From Bacteroidales bacterium (GTDB lineage Bacteria > Bacteroidota > Bacteroidia > Bacteroidales > UBA932): DNA of 64,000 nucleotides. The notes beneath the pieces are model-generated. The model was not told the DNA's origin. It searched no databases and saw only the letters and a list, made by a program, of their open reading frames with translations. The stretch lies in NCBI GenBank assembly GCA_017549145.1, contig JAFYVM010000013.1, positions 41,831 through 105,830 on the forward strand, in the 5' to 3' direction. The position numbers and the translations under genes are program-made. Shown here in pieces: positions 1-8,753 of the stretch; position 1 is the first letter of the stretch, and every line of letters starts with the position of its first letter.

Positions 1-1
1 T

Positions 2-1057
2 TTACAGAATGGCGGAGCAGAGAAATTTGTCTGTGAATTGGCAAATGAATTAGTTAATGAATTCAATATTTCTTGTGATATCTCTATCATGTATGATACT
101 GATTCTTCCGTAGGCTTTAAGAATCATTTGAAAAATGTTAACTGTATTTGCTTACATAAGAAGAAGGGATTTGATATTGGATATTTATTTCGCTTATACA
201 GACTGATTAAAAAAAACAAGTATACTGTTGTCCATGCTCATTTAACTGCGATTACATATTTAATACTATCCGCAATTTTATTGCGAAATGTAAAATTTAT
301 CGCCACAATTCACTCTGACGCTTATTTTGAAGCATCTCATAAGGTAGATAAATTTATTCGTAGGGTGTTATTTAGAACGAAACGCGTTACTCCAATTACC
401 ATATCTGAAAAATCAAACAAATCTTTTAAGGAATGCTATTCTGTCGATGCCCGTATAATTTATAATGGCATTTCACCATATGATTCATCTGATTCATCCG
501 AATCAGATGGTCAATCTAAAAGTTCTAGTGGAGATCTAATTTTTATACATCCAGCTAGTTGTCAACCTGTGAAGAATCAGAAAATGTTATTGTCTGTTTT
601 TCAAAAAATAACTCAAAAGTATTCCAATGTTTATTTATATTGGTTTGGATCTACTTTTCATCACTCAGAGTTATTTTCTCAATTATCTGTTTATTTTTCT
701 GATAATGTAAAATATTGTGGGTGCGTTAATGATATCCGCAGTTATTTGTGTAAAGCACATGCTATATGTTTATCTTCTATCATCGAAGGCATGCCAATGG
801 TAATAATAGAGGCTTTTTCTGTCGGATGTATTCCATTGGTAACACCAGTAGGAGGGTGTCTAGATATGATAGTGACAGGGAAGAATGGCTTTATATCGCC
901 AAGTTTGGACGAGAACGATTATTATGAAATGATAGAACATTTCATCACATTACAAGGCCATGAAAGGAGAAATATTTCCGAACAATGTTTGGACTCCTTT
1001 AAGAATTATAGTATACGAAAGTCAGCCGAATCATATATATCCGCATATTTATCATAA
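2..1057 (+). CDS. Glycosyltransferase family 4, 5' end outside the window
   Basis: Predicted GT-B glycosyltransferase that transfers a sugar from a nucleotide donor to a surface-polysaccharide intermediate at the cytoplasmic membrane. The frame is open from base 2 and its first visible residues (QNGGAEKFVCELANEL) match the N-terminal glycine-rich loop of GT4 enzymes, so only a short N-terminal piece is missing; the TTG at 38 is not the true start. The C-terminal donor-binding signature EGMPMVIIE (two Glu eight apart) is encoded near 787-815. A Ser/Asp-rich segment near 480-535 lies between the two halves. It ends 14 bases before the next glycosyltransferase and shares the low G+C look of the first four genes. 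Donor and acceptor cannot be read from the sequence. Confidence 0.88.
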   Translation, partial: LQNGGAEKFVCELANELVNEFNISCDISIMYDTDSSVGFKNHLKNVNCICLHKKKGFDIGYLFRLYRLIKKNKYTVVHAHLTAITYLILSAILLRNVKFIATIHSDAYFEASHKVDKFIRRVLFRTKRVTPITISEKSNKSFKECYSVDARIIYNGISPYDSSDSSESDGQSKSSSGDLIFIHPASCQPVKNQKMLLSVFQKITQKYSNVYLYWFGSTFHHSELFSQLSVYFSDNVKYCGCVNDIRSYLCKAHAICLSSIIEGMPMVIIEAFSVGCIPLVTPVGGCLDMIVTGKNGFISPSLDENDYYEMIEHFITLQGHERRNISEQCLDSFKNYSIRKSAESYISAYLS

Positions 1058-1071
1058 AAGAACGAAATTAT

Positions 1072-2181
1072 ATGAAAGTTTTATTCTGTTCTCCATATTT
1101 AAGATCAGAGTCAATCGTTAAGGGAGGGATAAATACATGGGGAGGCTATATCGTTTCGTATTATGAGAATCAAGGAGATAATGACGTTAAACTATTGCCA
1201 ATATCTTTTGATCGTAGTATATATCAGTCTGCAGATAGATGCTTTTTAGGACGAATAATAGATGGCCTAAAAGATTATCGTATTCCAGTGAAGAGTGCGA
1301 TAGAAACCATGAAGACAGAAAAACCAGATGTTATGCATTTGTGTTCAAGTGCTGGTTATGGATTATTCCGAGATATCTATTTACTCAAGCTGGCTAAGAG
1401 GAGGGATATAAAGACAGTGATACATTTGCATTTTGGTAAATTACCGGAACTAATTAAGAAGAAAAATTGGGAGGGCAAACTATTACGTAAAATACTATCA
1501 TATTGTGATGCTGTTATTGTTATGACTCGGGCCTCTCAACAGTCCCTTGCAAAAGATAATTATAACGTTGTATATCTACCCAATCCGATTGGTGATGACA
1601 TTCTGAGGATTGTATCTAATGTAGGGGAAACAAAGCAGAGAAAATTAAACCATTTGCTATATATAGGACATGTCGTGCCAAACAAAGGTGTATATGAGTT
1701 AGTAAAGGCATGTTCTCAACTGCCTGATGTGAACATGAAGATAGTGGGAAGATGTCATCCTCATGTCAAAGAGGAATTGATAGCAATTGCGAAAGAACGT
1801 AATAGTTCTGAATGGCTGGAGTTTGTTGGTGAGATATCTCACTATGAAGTTATCTTGGAACTATTAGAAACAGACGTTTTTATATTGCCTAGCTATAGCG
1901 AAGGATTTCCAAATGTAATTTTGGAAGCGATGGCATGTGGCTGTCCAATTATTGCAACAGATGTTGGGGCTATTCCTGAAATGCTTGATATAGATGGATA
2001 TCCTTGTGGGATTTGTTGTAAGCCATACTCTGTTGATGAAATCAAAGAGGCAATTGTAACATTGCTTGATAATTTGGAATTTAAAAGAGAATTTTCTCAA
2101 AATGCCAAAATGAGATTACACAACCACTATACAATTTCTCGTATATGGAATCAATTGGTTAATATTTGGAAGAGTGTATAA
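1072..2181 (+). CDS. Glycosyltransferase family 4
   Basis: A complete 369-residue GT-B enzyme of the GT4 type, expected to work at the inner face of the membrane in polysaccharide repeat assembly. The N-terminus has the open glycine-rich loop (KGGINTWGGY). The C-terminal half has the sequence GHVVPNKGVYELVKA, typical of the start of the second Rossmann fold, and the donor-binding EGFPNVILE motif (E277 and E285). The ATG at 1072 follows the previous stop by 14 bases, so the genes are probably co-transcribed. Base composition is AT-rich. Sugar specificity is unknown. Confidence 0.9.
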   Translation: MKVLFCSPYLRSESIVKGGINTWGGYIVSYYENQGDNDVKLLPISFDRSIYQSADRCFLGRIIDGLKDYRIPVKSAIETMKTEKPDVMHLCSSAGYGLFRDIYLLKLAKRRDIKTVIHLHFGKLPELIKKKNWEGKLLRKILSYCDAVIVMTRASQQSLAKDNYNVVYLPNPIGDDILRIVSNVGETKQRKLNHLLYIGHVVPNKGVYELVKACSQLPDVNMKIVGRCHPHVKEELIAIAKERNSSEWLEFVGEISHYEVILELLETDVFILPSYSEGFPNVILEAMACGCPIIATDVGAIPEMLDIDGYPCGICCKPYSVDEIKEAIVTLLDNLEFKREFSQNAKMRLHNHYTISRIWNQLVNIWKSV

Positions 2182-2183
2182 AT

Positions 2184-2804
2184 ATGAAATTAATTGAACG
2201 TTTCAAGAAAAACTTATTAGTTAGAAGCTTATATTTTACCTCCATAAAGTTTCGTGAGTATTTCGTAACAAGACATCGTTTTGCTAAATGTGAAGAAGGG
2301 GTACGACTAACTCCACCATATAAGTTTATAGGCTCCCAGAATATATATATAGGCAAAAATGTCGCGATAGGATCAAACGCAATGATATCTGCATTAAATG
2401 CTAAATTTATATGTGCGGAAAATTGTGCTATAGCTGAAGGACTAACTGTACACACAGGAAATCATGCAAGGATTATTGGGAAATTTGTTACAGATATTAC
2501 AGAAGATAATAAACCCAAAGGATTTGATTTGGATATAATTGTTCAAGAAGATGTTTGGATAGGCTCGAATGTTACTTTATTAGCAGGATGTACAATAGGT
2601 AGGGGATGCACAATTGCAGCTGGTGCAGTAGTAAATAAGTCTACACCCCCTTATTCTGTGTGTGGAGGAGTACCTGCGAGATTTATAAAGTTTTATTGGA
2701 CAATAGATCAGATTGTTGAGCATGAATCGAAATTATATCCACCGGAGAGTCGTTTATCGCGAGAGTATCTGGTTGATATGTTTGCCCAACAGGGATTAAT
2801 GTAA
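2184..2804 (+). CDS. Left-handed beta-helix O-acyltransferase
   Basis: Predicted acetyl- or acyltransferase of the hexapeptide-repeat family, likely to decorate a sugar of the polysaccharide made by this cluster. The 206-residue protein has degenerate hexapeptide turns (IGKNVAIGSNAMI, IGSNVTLLAGCTIGRGCTIAAGAVV) and the typical C-terminal VCGGVPARFIK segment that closes the active site in trimeric enzymes of this type. I place the start at the ATG at 2184, two bases after the preceding stop; an in-frame TTG further upstream (2166) lies inside the previous gene and is unlikely. The acceptor is unknown. Confidence 0.85.
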   Translation: MKLIERFKKNLLVRSLYFTSIKFREYFVTRHRFAKCEEGVRLTPPYKFIGSQNIYIGKNVAIGSNAMISALNAKFICAENCAIAEGLTVHTGNHARIIGKFVTDITEDNKPKGFDLDIIVQEDVWIGSNVTLLAGCTIGRGCTIAAGAVVNKSTPPYSVCGGVPARFIKFYWTIDQIVEHESKLYPPESRLSREYLVDMFAQQGLM

Positions 2805-2882
2805 TATATACTAGATTAATCTTTTTCTTTGAGTTATGATATTCGGTGAAGATTAAAGGTAGTGCGAAACAATAGGAAATAT

Positions 2883-3758
2883 ATGCAAAGAATAGATATG
2901 ACAATTATCATCCTTACAAAAAATGAGGAGTTAAATATAGAGAGGTGTATAAATTCTGTTAAATCTTTGGCAAAAAGGATAGTTGTTATTGATAGTGCTA
3001 GTACAGATAGAACTGTTGAGATAGCTAGGTCCCTAGGAGCGGAAGTTTTTGAACATCTGCCATTTATAAGTCATGGAAATCAGTTTAATTGGGCTTTAGA
3101 TAATATTGATATAAATACTACGTGGGTATATCGTATAGATGCAGATGAAGAAGTCCCTGAAGACTTGCAAAATGAAATAAAGCAGGCTTGTATACTTCAT
3201 GCGAATGATGATGTAACTGCTTTTGAAATGCGTTTTAAGATATTTTTTATGGGGAGATTCCTTTATCATGGGGGAGCATATCCGTTTCGTAAGGTTAATA
3301 TCTTTAAGTATGGCAAGGCTAGATTTAATGAAATACTGATGAGGGATGATGTGATGATTATGGAAGGGCATGTAGAGAAATTATTGAATGACTGCCTGCA
3401 CTATGACTTTAAGGATTTAACTTCATGGATATTAAAACATAATTGGTATGCCGATTGTGAAGTGGATACATACTTCAAGCAGGATAAGGCAAACGAGGGA
3501 ATTGAGATGTTGTCTGAAGATGCAAAGAAAAGGAAAACCATAAAAAATAAATTCTATTATAACCTTCCTAAATTTTTAAGAGCTAAATTGTATTTTTGGT
3601 TCCGTTATTATATTCAGCTAGGTTTTTTAGATGGGCATGCTGGATTCGTCTATGCGTATCTTCAAGCGTATTGGTATCGTGTTTTAATAGATGCTAAAAT
3701 TACAGAGAGGGAGTGGAATAATATTAGATTAAATGAAGACACTTTGGATACTCACTGA
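2883..3758 (+). CDS. Glycosyltransferase family 2 (KdtX/WaaE-like)
   Basis: Predicted GT-A inverting glycosyltransferase. The N-terminus reads TIIILTKNEELNIERC and is followed by the nucleotide-binding DSASTDRT segment and a metal-binding DAD motif (about residues 86-88), as in the LPS-core glucosyltransferases WaaE/KdtX and related enzymes. The start at 2883 has an AGGA about eight bases upstream; the ATG at 2898 and a GTG at 2862 are alternatives. The last 26 bases overlap the next gene in another frame. It is the last of the four AT-rich genes at the left edge. Confidence 0.87.
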   Translation: MQRIDMTIIILTKNEELNIERCINSVKSLAKRIVVIDSASTDRTVEIARSLGAEVFEHLPFISHGNQFNWALDNIDINTTWVYRIDADEEVPEDLQNEIKQACILHANDDVTAFEMRFKIFFMGRFLYHGGAYPFRKVNIFKYGKARFNEILMRDDVMIMEGHVEKLLNDCLHYDFKDLTSWILKHNWYADCEVDTYFKQDKANEGIEMLSEDAKKRKTIKNKFYYNLPKFLRAKLYFWFRYYIQLGFLDGHAGFVYAYLQAYWYRVLIDAKITEREWNNIRLNEDTLDTH

Positions 3759-4911
3759 GATGTTTTTCCCCGAGGAAACAGCAACAGCATACATATTGAC
3801 TAAAATTGCCGACCATCTGGCGGGAGATATGGATGTCAATGTGATATGTGGTCCGGCGTCGTATGAGGGGAAGGAAAGAATTCAGGATGCTGCAGTTTTG
3901 AATGAGAGGGTGAAGATACACCGCGTCAGCGGGACTGTATTTGGTAAGAACAGATTGATATCAAGGGGGTTGAGATTCCTGTCCTTGACATGGAAACTTA
4001 CCAGGGAATTCAGAAAAAGGATTGCTGATGGTGATGAGGTTCTTGTGGTGACTAATCCTGCTCCCATACTTTTGTCTGTCGCCAGATTGCGTTCTAGAAA
4101 ATCATTCAGCTTAAATCTGTTGGTGCATGATGTCTTCCCGGAAAACACAATCCCTGCCGGAATCATAAAATCTGACAAGTCTCTGTTTTATAGAACCCTG
4201 AAGTCTTTGTTTGATAGAGCATACGCCAAGGCTGATAGACTGATTGTGCTTAGCCGTGATATGGAGGACATTGTTTCGAGAAAGATTGGAGAGCATGGAG
4301 GTAGGACAGTCATTATAGAAAATTGGGCTGACTTGGATAATATAAATCCAAAGGAAAGGCCTGCAGATGGTAAGATAGTCTTACAATATGCAGGTAATCT
4401 CGGTCGTGTTCAAGGATTGATGGAGTTGTTGAAATGTGTGAAAGATTCTTCCAATGACCTAATAGAAATGAGTTTCTTCGGTGGCGGAGCTGTGGAGAAA
4501 GACCTGAAGAATTTTGTTGAGATCAATAAGATGGATAATGTCCGTTTTTACGGAAATTATAGGAGAAATGAGCAGAATGTGATACTTAATTCTTGCGATC
4601 TGGCAATAGTAACATTGGCTGAAGGAATGTATGGATTAGGTGTTCCTTCGAAGACATATAATATTCTTGCTGCAGGAAAACCGATATTGTATATTGGAGA
4701 TGATAGAAGTGAGATAGCATTGATGATCAAGGAAAGCGGAATAGGTTATGTGTTTAAGCCTGATGAACTCGAAGATGTTACATCATTCCTTAAGAACCTT
4801 TCTGAGGAGAAGAGAGCAGAACTTATACAGATGGGAATAAAGGCGCGTCTTCTCGCTGAGAATTCATATTCTGAAAAAGTGATTTTGAATAAGTATTCAG
4901 AGATATTATGA
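3733..4911 (+). CDS. WbuB-like glycosyltransferase family 4
   Basis: A 392-residue GT4 enzyme resembling WbuB, known in enterobacterial O-antigen loci as a transferase for N-acetyl-L-fucosamine; the sugar here is inference. Seen in the sequence: an N-terminal LTEMFFPEETATAYILTKIA segment, a central LVHDVFPEN motif characteristic of this subgroup, and a C-terminal LGVPSKTYNILAAGKPIL donor-site region. It overlaps the preceding gene by 26 bases and the following cupin gene by 4 bases (ATGA), so translation is probably coupled. Base composition becomes clearly more G+C-rich here than in the four genes before it. Confidence 0.87.
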   Translation: MKTLWILTEMFFPEETATAYILTKIADHLAGDMDVNVICGPASYEGKERIQDAAVLNERVKIHRVSGTVFGKNRLISRGLRFLSLTWKLTREFRKRIADGDEVLVVTNPAPILLSVARLRSRKSFSLNLLVHDVFPENTIPAGIIKSDKSLFYRTLKSLFDRAYAKADRLIVLSRDMEDIVSRKIGEHGGRTVIIENWADLDNINPKERPADGKIVLQYAGNLGRVQGLMELLKCVKDSSNDLIEMSFFGGGAVEKDLKNFVEINKMDNVRFYGNYRRNEQNVILNSCDLAIVTLAEGMYGLGVPSKTYNILAAGKPILYIGDDRSEIALMIKESGIGYVFKPDELEDVTSFLKNLSEEKRAELIQMGIKARLLAENSYSEKVILNKYSEIL

Positions 4912-5315
4912 AATTAGATAATGCACTATTTGACGAGGTCTTGCTTAAGGCTCAGGAGTCGCCGAGAAGAAGGATGAATTTCGACCTCAGGACTACTCAT
5001 GATGATCTTTCGCAAAGGATGCTGAATGTGTTGATGACTGACACGGTAATTCCAATCCATAGGCATGTGGATACATCGGAAACAGTGGTTGTTTTGCGAG
5101 GTAAAGTGAGAGAGGAGTTTTATGATGTTACAGGAACAAAAACCGCTGAGTTTATACTTGAGGCTGGCGGAGAGTGTCCTGGAGTTCAGGTGCCAATGGG
5201 CCAATATCATACGTTAGTGTGTCTGGAAGATGGTAGCGTGATCTTCGAGGCGAAAGATGGTGCATATGACCCGATAAAGACTGAGGATTTTTTACACCTT
5301 GAAAATGATAGGTAG
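4908..5315 (+). CDS. wbuC: WbuC family cupin-fold metalloprotein
   Basis: A 135-residue small cupin of the WbuC family, often found immediately after wbuB in O-antigen and capsule loci; its biochemical role is not established. The metal-binding cupin motif is visible as HRHVDTSETVVVLRG followed by GQYHTLV (His ligands in both halves). The ATG overlaps the stop of the WbuB-like gene, and the stop overlaps or nearly touches the next start, so the three genes form one unit. The name rests on the motif pattern and the neighbour. Confidence 0.85.
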   Translation: MKLDNALFDEVLLKAQESPRRRMNFDLRTTHDDLSQRMLNVLMTDTVIPIHRHVDTSETVVVLRGKVREEFYDVTGTKTAEFILEAGGECPGVQVPMGQYHTLVCLEDGSVIFEAKDGAYDPIKTEDFLHLENDR

Positions 5316-5316
5316 G

Positions 5317-6396
5317 ATGAATAAGGAATCAGTATATAAGATTTTGCGTTTGACTTTGGGCGGGGAAGTGGCGGATTTTATCCCGATGTCAGCACAGGAG
5401 TGGAATTGGGCATTTAATACATTGAGCCTCCATGGATTGTCAGCATTGGGATGTGTGGCTATTGAGAAGTTGCCTGTGGAGCTAAGGCCTTCAAAAGATG
5501 TTCTTTTGAAGTTTATTACTGCTGATATGTCAACGCAACAGTCGTATACCAGACTAAAGAAACTAGCAGATAAAATTGAAGTACTTCTTAAAGATGCTGG
5601 GGTGAAATGTTTGTTGCTCAAGGGATTGTCGTTGGCGGAGTATTATCCTGTTCCTCATGCGCGTAAGTTTGTTGATATTGATCTGTATGCTCCTGATATG
5701 GGCAGCGTGATTGATGATGCATTCAAGTCGAAAGGTGTCAAGGTTGATACGGATTTCTATAGGCATTCACATATGAATCTTAGCGGAATTCTGGTTGAAA
5801 ATCACTATTGTTTATTGGATGTTCGAGGACGTCAGAAATTGGCTGATTTGGATGCTGATTTAAAGAAGATGGCTGTATCTCATTTGGCAACGTATGATGA
5901 GCCAGGCTTATATTATCCTGATGCTCACTTCTCATTGATTTTCAATCTTCATCATGCGATGTCGCATTTTATTTATGAGGGTATATCATTTAAATTCCTT
6001 GTAGATTGGATATACTTCTTGAGAAACGAAAAGGAACTTCTTTCTTCGGAACATACTGCATTAGGCTTACGCGATCATGAGCTTCTTAAGTTTGCTGCTG
6101 TGATGAGTGAGGTGTCGGTGAGACATCTTGGATTAGCCATAGATGACGTTCCAGAGTGTATTAGAACAGAAATGACTTTGCTGAAGCCTGCTGTAGTTGA
6201 GAAGTTTATTGATGATCTGTTCCGTCCATACGAGCAGGTTCATAAGAAAAGTATTATTGCAGAGCGAATGGGTAACGTTCGTAGAATTGTAAAATCAGCA
6301 TGGAAGCCTAAGGAGTTTCTCGGGCAGAGTGCAATAGGATTCGTATGGGATAAGTTTTTGCCGATTCTTAGGGGCAGGAAGTATGAGGCTGATTAG
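5317..6396 (+). CDS. Uncharacterised nucleotidyltransferase (NTP_transf_5-like)
   Basis: A protein of about 359 residues with the layout of the PF14907 uncharacterised nucleotidyltransferases. The conserved block LLKGLSLAEYYPVPHARKF (near residues 98-116) is followed by VDIDLYAP, which supplies the Asp-x-Asp metal ligands of the polymerase-beta-like fold. This family is common in capsule, exopolysaccharide and peptide-modification clusters, usually with HPr-kinase-like and PqqD-like proteins; its reaction is not known. The start is uncertain: ATG at 5317, ATG at 5305 inside the upstream stop region, or TTG at 5299. It closes the WbuB-WbuC group. A related partner, an HPr-kinase-like gene, lies about 5 kb downstream. 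Confidence 0.75.
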   Translation: MNKESVYKILRLTLGGEVADFIPMSAQEWNWAFNTLSLHGLSALGCVAIEKLPVELRPSKDVLLKFITADMSTQQSYTRLKKLADKIEVLLKDAGVKCLLLKGLSLAEYYPVPHARKFVDIDLYAPDMGSVIDDAFKSKGVKVDTDFYRHSHMNLSGILVENHYCLLDVRGRQKLADLDADLKKMAVSHLATYDEPGLYYPDAHFSLIFNLHHAMSHFIYEGISFKFLVDWIYFLRNEKELLSSEHTALGLRDHELLKFAAVMSEVSVRHLGLAIDDVPECIRTEMTLLKPAVVEKFIDDLFRPYEQVHKKSIIAERMGNVRRIVKSAWKPKEFLGQSAIGFVWDKFLPILRGRKYEAD

Positions 6397-6433
6397 ATCA
6401 GATGATTGGAATTTTTTAGATGGCGTCTATACG

Positions 6434-6464
6434 TTTGTAGAGTGTGGGGAAATTGTTAACTTTG
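6434..6464 (+). promoter_or_regulatory. Bacteroidetes-type promoter for the sugar-nucleotide genes
   Basis: TTTG at 6434-6437 and TAACTTTG at 6457-6464, separated by 19 bases, match the Bacteroidetes -33/-7 consensus (TTTG, TAnnTTTG). The predicted transcription start near 6470 leaves a leader of about 15 bases before the ATG at 6486. Confidence 0.7.
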
Positions 6465-6485
6465 TAAGTTCTAAAGATGTATGAT

Positions 6486-7724
6486 ATGAAGATAGCAGTT
6501 GCTGGAACCGGATACGTGGGAATGTCGATGGCGACATTGATTTCGCAGAACCATAGTGTGGTGGCTGTGGATATTGTACCGCAGAAGGTGGAGATGATCA
6601 ATCGCCGCGAGAGCCCGATTCAGGATGAGTATATCGAGAAGTATTTTGCTGAGAAGGAGCTGGATCTTGTGGCTACCTTGGATGGGGAGACTGCTTATCG
6701 TGATGCGGAGTTTGTAATTATTGCTGCGCCTACCAATTATGACCCTCAGCGCAATTTCTTCGATACTTCTGCAGTTGAGGCTGTAATCCAGAAGGTTCTT
6801 AGTGTGAATCCTGATGCGATTATGGTAATCAAGTCGACTATCCCTGTCGGCTTTACAGAGTCTGTTCGTGAAAAGTACAACACTGAGAATGTTCTTTTCT
6901 CGCCAGAGTTCCTTCGTGAGTCCAAGGCTTTGTATGATAATCTATATCCATCCAGAATCATTGTGGGTACTGATATGGAGAATCCTCGTCTCGTGGAGGC
7001 TGCTGATAAGTTTGCAGGTCTGCTACAGGAGGGGGCTTTGAAGCCTGAGGTAGATACGCTTATCATGGGCTTTACAGAGGCTGAGGCTGTGAAACTTTTT
7101 GCTAATACATATCTTGCGCTTCGAGTGTCATATTTCAATGAACTTGATACTTATGCGGAGATGAAGGGACTTAACACTCAGAATATCATCCGAGGTGTCT
7201 GCCTTGATCCACGTATTGGTGACCATTACAATAATCCTTCTTTCGGATACGGCGGATATTGCCTTCCTAAGGATACCAAGCAGCTGCTTGCAAACTATGA
7301 TGATGTGCCGCAGGAAATCATGCGTGCAATCGTGGAGAGTAACCGAACCCGTAAGGATTTTATCGCCGACCGTGTGCTTCAGATGGCCGGATATTATTCA
7401 TATAGTGAGGGATATCATTATGATGCATCTCAGGAACGCCACTGTGTGATTGGAGTTTATCGTTTGACTATGAAGTCGAATTCTGACAATTTCCGCCAGA
7501 GTTCTATCCAGGGCGTGATGAAGCGCATCAAGGCTAAGGGAGCTACAGTGATTGTATATGAGCCGTCGCTTGAGGATGGTTCTACATTCTTCGGAAGTCG
7601 TGTGGTTAACGATCTGGAGGCGTTCAAGGCAGAGTGTGATGCGATTATTGCCAATCGCTATGATTCTGTGCTTGATGATGTACAGGAGAAGGTTTATACT
7701 AGAGACGTATTCAAGAGGGACTGA
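6486..7724 (+). CDS. ugd: UDP-glucose 6-dehydrogenase
   Basis: Cytoplasmic NAD-dependent oxidation of UDP-glucose to UDP-glucuronate. The N-terminus has the Rossmann motif [17 protein letters not shown]. The catalytic cysteine lies in [14 protein letters not shown] (C259 with this start, close to the usual C260). A central SPEFLRES block and a C-terminal UDP-binding domain complete the family layout. I chose the ATG at 6486 because the family begins directly with the Rossmann strand; an in-frame ATG at 6477 would add three residues. The next gene starts four bases after the stop and uses its product, so the two make UDP-glucuronate and then UDP-galacturonate. Confidence 0.93.
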   Translation: MKIAVAGTGYVGMSMATLISQNHSVVAVDIVPQKVEMINRRESPIQDEYIEKYFAEKELDLVATLDGETAYRDAEFVIIAAPTNYDPQRNFFDTSAVEAVIQKVLSVNPDAIMVIKSTIPVGFTESVREKYNTENVLFSPEFLRESKALYDNLYPSRIIVGTDMENPRLVEAADKFAGLLQEGALKPEVDTLIMGFTEAEAVKLFANTYLALRVSYFNELDTYAEMKGLNTQNIIRGVCLDPRIGDHYNNPSFGYGGYCLPKDTKQLLANYDDVPQEIMRAIVESNRTRKDFIADRVLQMAGYYSYSEGYHYDASQERHCVIGVYRLTMKSNSDNFRQSSIQGVMKRIKAKGATVIVYEPSLEDGSTFFGSRVVNDLEAFKAECDAIIANRYDSVLDDVQEKVYTRDVFKRD

Positions 7725-7727
7725 TTT

Positions 7728-8738
7728 ATGAGGGTTTTTATCACGGGCGTAGCGGGGTTTATCGGAAGTAATCTTGCAAAGACTATTTTGCAGCAGAGGG
7801 AAGATGTTCAGGTGCTCGGAATAGATAATCTTGACGATTATTATGATGTCGGATTGAAAGAATCGCGTTTAAGTGAACTTGCCGGATATCCGCAATTTAC
7901 CTTTGTTAAAGGAAGCATAGTAGATGCGAAGTTTTTACGAGGTGTCTTCGAGGATTTCAAACCTCAGATTGTAATCAATTTTGCTGCCCAGGTGGGTGTG
8001 CGTAATAGTGTTACAAATCCTGATGCTTACGTTGAGACAAATATCGTAGGCTTTTATAATATTCTGGAGGCATGCCGCCAATCATATCAGTTGTATGACG
8101 GTGGTGTCCAGCATCTTATATACGCTTCCTCGTCTTCAGTTTATGGGGCAGATCAGGAGTTGCCATATTCTACTGATAAAAAGTCAGATACCCCGGTTTC
8201 TCTGTACGCTGCAACCAAGAAAAGCAATGAGCTGATGGCTCACGCATATAGCAAGCTATACAATATTCCATCAACAGGATTGCGCTTCTTTACGGTCTAT
8301 GGACCGGCTGGCCGTCCAGATATGGCTTATTTCAAATTTACTGACCGACTCGTTAGGGGAGAGAAGATTCAGATCTTCAATTACGGTGATTGTATGAGAG
8401 ATTTTACATACGTTGATGACGTTATTGAGTGCGTCTATCGTGTGATGTTGAAAGCTCCTGAGTCGTATGCAGTATATAACGTGGGTAACAGCAAACCAGA
8501 GAATCTTCTCGAATTTGTAGATATATTGCAGCAGGAACTGATTAGTGCGGGTGTTCTTCCTTCTGATTATGATTTTGAATCGCATAAGGAATTGGTGCCT
8601 ATGCAGAAAGGCGATGTCCCTGTAACTTTTGCAGATACATCTGCATTGGAGCGCGATTTTGGCTTCAAACCATCTACTCCTCTTAGAGAAGGATTGAGGA
8701 GATTCGCTATGTGGTACGCAAAGTACTATAACAAGTAA
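7728..8738 (+). CDS. UDP-glucuronate 4-epimerase (extended SDR)
   Basis: An NAD-dependent extended short-chain dehydrogenase of 336 residues. The N-terminal GVAGFIGSNLAK matches GxxGxxG, and catalytic YxxxK is seen in YAATKKSNE. The segment RFFTVYGPAGRPDMAYFKF is typical of UDP-glucuronate 4-epimerases, as opposed to GalE or dTDP-glucose dehydratases. It would interconvert UDP-glucuronate and UDP-galacturonate in the cytoplasm, supplying an acidic sugar for the polysaccharide. Its position directly after the UDP-glucose dehydrogenase supports this. UDP-GlcNAc-type epimerases share the fold, so substrate is inferred from motif and context. Confidence 0.87.
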   Translation: MRVFITGVAGFIGSNLAKTILQQREDVQVLGIDNLDDYYDVGLKESRLSELAGYPQFTFVKGSIVDAKFLRGVFEDFKPQIVINFAAQVGVRNSVTNPDAYVETNIVGFYNILEACRQSYQLYDGGVQHLIYASSSSVYGADQELPYSTDKKSDTPVSLYAATKKSNELMAHAYSKLYNIPSTGLRFFTVYGPAGRPDMAYFKFTDRLVRGEKIQIFNYGDCMRDFTYVDDVIECVYRVMLKAPESYAVYNVGNSKPENLLEFVDILQQELISAGVLPSDYDFESHKELVPMQKGDVPVTFADTSALERDFGFKPSTPLREGLRRFAMWYAKYYNK

Positions 8739-8753
8739 TTAAAAATTATAGAT

